This document shows, in pieces, positions 62,241-64,000 of a stretch of DNA of 64,000 bases. Source of the DNA: Candidatus Gastranaerophilales bacterium (GTDB lineage Bacteria > Cyanobacteriota > Vampirovibrionia > Gastranaerophilales > Gastranaerophilaceae). The notes beneath the pieces were generated by a model. It did no database searches, had not been told where the DNA came from, and saw only the letters and a list, made by a program, of their open reading frames with translations. The DNA is taken from positions 46,705-110,704 of the forward strand of contig CALUUH010000004.1 of the NCBI GenBank assembly GCA_944323875.1, written 5' to 3'. A program made the position numbers and the translations under genes. Position 1 is the stretch's first letter. Each line of letters starts with the position of its first letter.

Positions 62241-62927
62241 ATGAACAAAATCACAATTTTAATGCCGGTATACAATGAAGTAAACACACTGCAGGAAATG
62301 GTAAAAAAAGTGGAAGAAACCGATTTTTGCAATCTGGAAAAAGAAATTATACTCATTGACGACTGTTCTGATGACGGGACAAAAGAATTATACAAAGATA
62401 TTCCGCATAAAGTCTTGTACCATAATTACAATCAGGGCAAAGGCGCAGCACTTAGAACAGGTCTGACAGAAGCGACCGGAGATATAATTATAATACAGGA
62501 TGCGGATTTGGAATATGATCCGGTTGATTACATCCCGCTTATAAAATTAATTTTGGACGGACATGCGGACGTTTGTTACGGCTCACGTCTGACCGGCGGC
62601 AAACCATCACGTTCATTTATGTTTACCCACCTTTTGGGCAACAAATTTCTTTCCCTGCTGACAAATATCTTGTACGGGTCTACCCTGACAGATATGGAAA
62701 CATGCTATAAAGCATTCAAGGCAGATTTTATCAAAGATATAACAATACGTTCTGACAGGTTTGATTTTGAACCGGAAATTACGGCTAAAATTTTAAAAAA
62801 ACATGCGCGTCTTTATGAACTGCCTATTTCCTATTACGGCCGTGAGTTTTCAGAAGGTAAAAAAATCACCTGGCGCGACGGAATTTTTGCAATTATTGCA
62901 TTGATTAAATACAGGTTTACGGATTAA
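62241..62927 (+). CDS. Family 2 glycosyltransferase (dolichol-phosphate mannosyltransferase-like)
   Basis: A 228-aa GT-A fold enzyme: KITILMPVYNEVNTL, IILIDDCSDDGTKELY, NQGKGAALRTGLTEATGDII, the DxD-type site IQDADLEYDP, and DMETCYKAFKADF. It is soluble, lacking the C-terminal membrane helices of some relatives. It probably transfers a sugar from a nucleotide to a polyprenyl phosphate. SD AAGGGAAG lies upstream. It is followed 16 nt later by an exported M48-like gene. Confidence 0.93.
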   Translation: MNKITILMPVYNEVNTLQEMVKKVEETDFCNLEKEIILIDDCSDDGTKELYKDIPHKVLYHNYNQGKGAALRTGLTEATGDIIIIQDADLEYDPVDYIPLIKLILDGHADVCYGSRLTGGKPSRSFMFTHLLGNKFLSLLTNILYGSTLTDMETCYKAFKADFIKDITIRSDRFDFEPEITAKILKKHARLYELPISYYGREFSEGKKITWRDGIFAIIALIKYRFTD

Positions 62928-62943
62928 AATACAGGAGGTTATT

Positions 62944-63768
62944 ATGAAGAAATTAGTCCTAACACTATTTATGTCATTTTTAATTATTTCAGGAGCAAGT
63001 GCTGCAACCTGGAATGCAGAAGATCGTGTTCCGGTTGTCGGAAAACAGATTTTGACTAAAAACAATTTACCGTCAGCAACAGTATTTGAAGTTGTTGATA
63101 CTGAACAGATAAGCGGATACGTTGGCGATAATCTGGTTGTTTATATTCCGCGAACAGAACTTTCAACATCAGGCAATGATAATGAGGTAGCGGCCGTTGT
63201 TGCACATGAACTCGGTTTGATAATCAATGCAACAGCATCAAAAAAACAGGTTCTGGGATCAGTTGCATCAGCCATCGCAGGCAGCAGCAGTTCAAATTCA
63301 GCATTAATGCTGCAGCAATTGTCAATGAACAAACTTTCTGAAAAAGAACAAATGACAGCCGATATCACCGGTGTTGACCTTATGATAATTGCAGGATACA
63401 ATCCGCTTGCAAGAATAGTAACATTAACCAAAATGCAGGCAAGTACAATGGAGCTTTTGACAGGCAAAATTCCTAACGCAAAACGCGCAATGTATGTATA
63501 TGACTATCTTGACTACAATTATCCGTCAAAGGTTAAAGCAGGTTACAACTGTCAGGAATACAAAAACTTCCTCGCGTATGCTCAGCCAACCATTGATGAA
63601 AGAAATTCAGACCCTAAAAAACTTGCTAAGTTTAAAAAAGAACAGGCAAAACTCAAAAAAGAACGCGCTAAACAAATTGCAAAATACAAAACCACAGGCG
63701 GTCTTTCCGGCTGGGACGCTTCCTACACCATCCTGAAAAATCTGTCTGAATCCGGCGAAACAAATTAG
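62944..63768 (+). CDS. Exported M48-like protein lacking zinc ligands
   Basis: A 274-aa protein with signal peptide (about residues 1-20, ending GASA/A). The M48 peptidase framework is recognisable: EVAAVVAHELGLIINAT (residues 81-97) and EKEQMTADITGVDLMIIAGY. But the catalytic HExxH reads HELGL: the second His is Leu92. The E of the distal ExEAD motif reads QMTAD. Two of three zinc ligands are thus missing, so it is probably an inactive pseudopeptidase. The C-terminal 60 residues are very basic (KKLAKFKKEQAKLKKERAKQ). SD AGGAGG lies upstream. Likely co-transcribed with the glycosyltransferase. Confidence 0.82.
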   Translation: MKKLVLTLFMSFLIISGASAATWNAEDRVPVVGKQILTKNNLPSATVFEVVDTEQISGYVGDNLVVYIPRTELSTSGNDNEVAAVVAHELGLIINATASKKQVLGSVASAIAGSSSSNSALMLQQLSMNKLSEKEQMTADITGVDLMIIAGYNPLARIVTLTKMQASTMELLTGKIPNAKRAMYVYDYLDYNYPSKVKAGYNCQEYKNFLAYAQPTIDERNSDPKKLAKFKKEQAKLKKERAKQIAKYKTTGGLSGWDASYTILKNLSESGETN

Positions 63769-64000
63769 ACTGATAAAGTTTACAGGAATAATGAACGATT
63801 ATTACAAAAGGCAACGTGAAATATTCACATTGCCGATAAGAGATCCCTCTCCCCTTGCGGGAGAGGGTTGGGGTGAGGGGTCAAAAGAAACCGTTAAAGA
63901 CGCACATGACTCTTTCCGTCATCCCCGCAACAGTTTGAGTGCAGTATGCCAGAATTGTTGCCTTGCGGGATCTCAAAAAAAGCACTAAGGCAGTAAGGCA
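63769..64000. other. Repeat cluster at the window end
   Basis: Contains GGCAACGTGAA/TTCACATTGCC (63810-63834), an R1-type palindrome CCCTCTCCC-CTTGC-GGGAGAGGG (63845-63867 and flank), R2 copy 3 (63916-63977) and ACTAAGGC period-8 units (63983-64000). A 65-codon frame from 63791 reads through them (PSPLAGEGWGEG); it is probably only translated repeat. The mixture equals that around the pilins, so another such locus may lie just beyond. Confidence 0.65.
63916..63977. repeat. Dispersed repeat R2, copy 3 (short form)
   Basis: CCGTCATCCCCGCAA ... ATTGTTGCCTTGCGGGATCT CAAA; terminal sequences match copies 1 and 2, the interior differs. Confidence 0.75.

Noticed and set aside
63791..63988. 65-codon frame with PSPLAGEGWGEG at the window end
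   Set aside because: The peptide is a well-known translated palindrome; no SD at normal spacing and the frame is composed of repeats.

Overview
This is a 64 kb AT-rich bacterial chromosome segment. It has strong Shine-Dalgarno (SD) sites, many intrinsic terminators, and no rRNA, tRNA, CRISPR array or insertion sequence that I can see. Gene content points to an anaerobic, fermentative, flagellated gut-type bacterium: AdhE, pyruvate phosphate dikinase, ATP-type PEP carboxykinase, the hydrogenase maturase HydE, rubrerythrin, and a FliN/FliY-FliO-FliP-FliQ-FliR export block with a FliA-type sigma factor. The pilin motif FTLAEVLITL and the small proteins opening with MGMAASQARFL are what I associate with Gastranaerophilales (Vampirovibrionia/'Melainabacteria'). 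That placement is an inference.

Layout. 0-11.7 kb: mazG, two small proteins, adhE, prfB with its programmed frameshift, a membrane protein, a 5'-nucleotidase-like enzyme, a TM1266-like regulator and glyS. 11.7-14.3 kb: a GC-richer, repeat-laden island around a large pilin-like gene read on the minus strand. 14.1-18.3 kb: a probable cobalamin riboswitch and SD-masking hairpin ahead of two uncharacterised genes, then a protein with a near-consensus sigma-28 promoter. 18.5-31.8 kb: pckA, a paralogous membrane pair, an anti-sigma/ECF sigma/CpxP-like operon, hydE-cysK, an EF-hand-like protein, groESL and rubrerythrin. 31.9-36.5 kb: flagellar export genes and fliA. 36.8-48.4 kb: pheT, rlmN, rqcP, a CNNM/CorC-type protein, ppdK and small proteins. 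48.7-50.5 kb: a second pilin-like gene with its own repeat island. 50.5-62.2 kb: TPR, HEAT, metallophosphoesterase and metallo-beta-lactamase proteins, then a signalling cluster (histidine kinase, two response regulators, pentapeptide protein, TPR protein, GAF/HD-GYP). 62.2-64 kb: a glycosyltransferase, a catalytically degenerate M48-like protein and another repeat cluster.

The most striking signal is shared by the two pilin-like genes (12235-13605 minus, 48714-49949 plus). Their N-terminal domains are almost identical in protein but carry many synonymous differences. Their last ~45 codons show the reverse: 36 nucleotide differences, 33 at codon positions 1 and 2, mostly in NNC codons, with the same length and nearly no other change. 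Every difference can be explained by an adenine in a common template. The block lies at the 3' end, is followed by a short identical tract, and then by a perfect hairpin that contains the stop codon. This is the architecture of variable repeats written by a diversity-generating retroelement (DGR). No reverse transcriptase or template repeat is in the window, so the retroelement would have to act in trans. Both genes also carry long leaders made partly of translated palindromic and tandem repeats.
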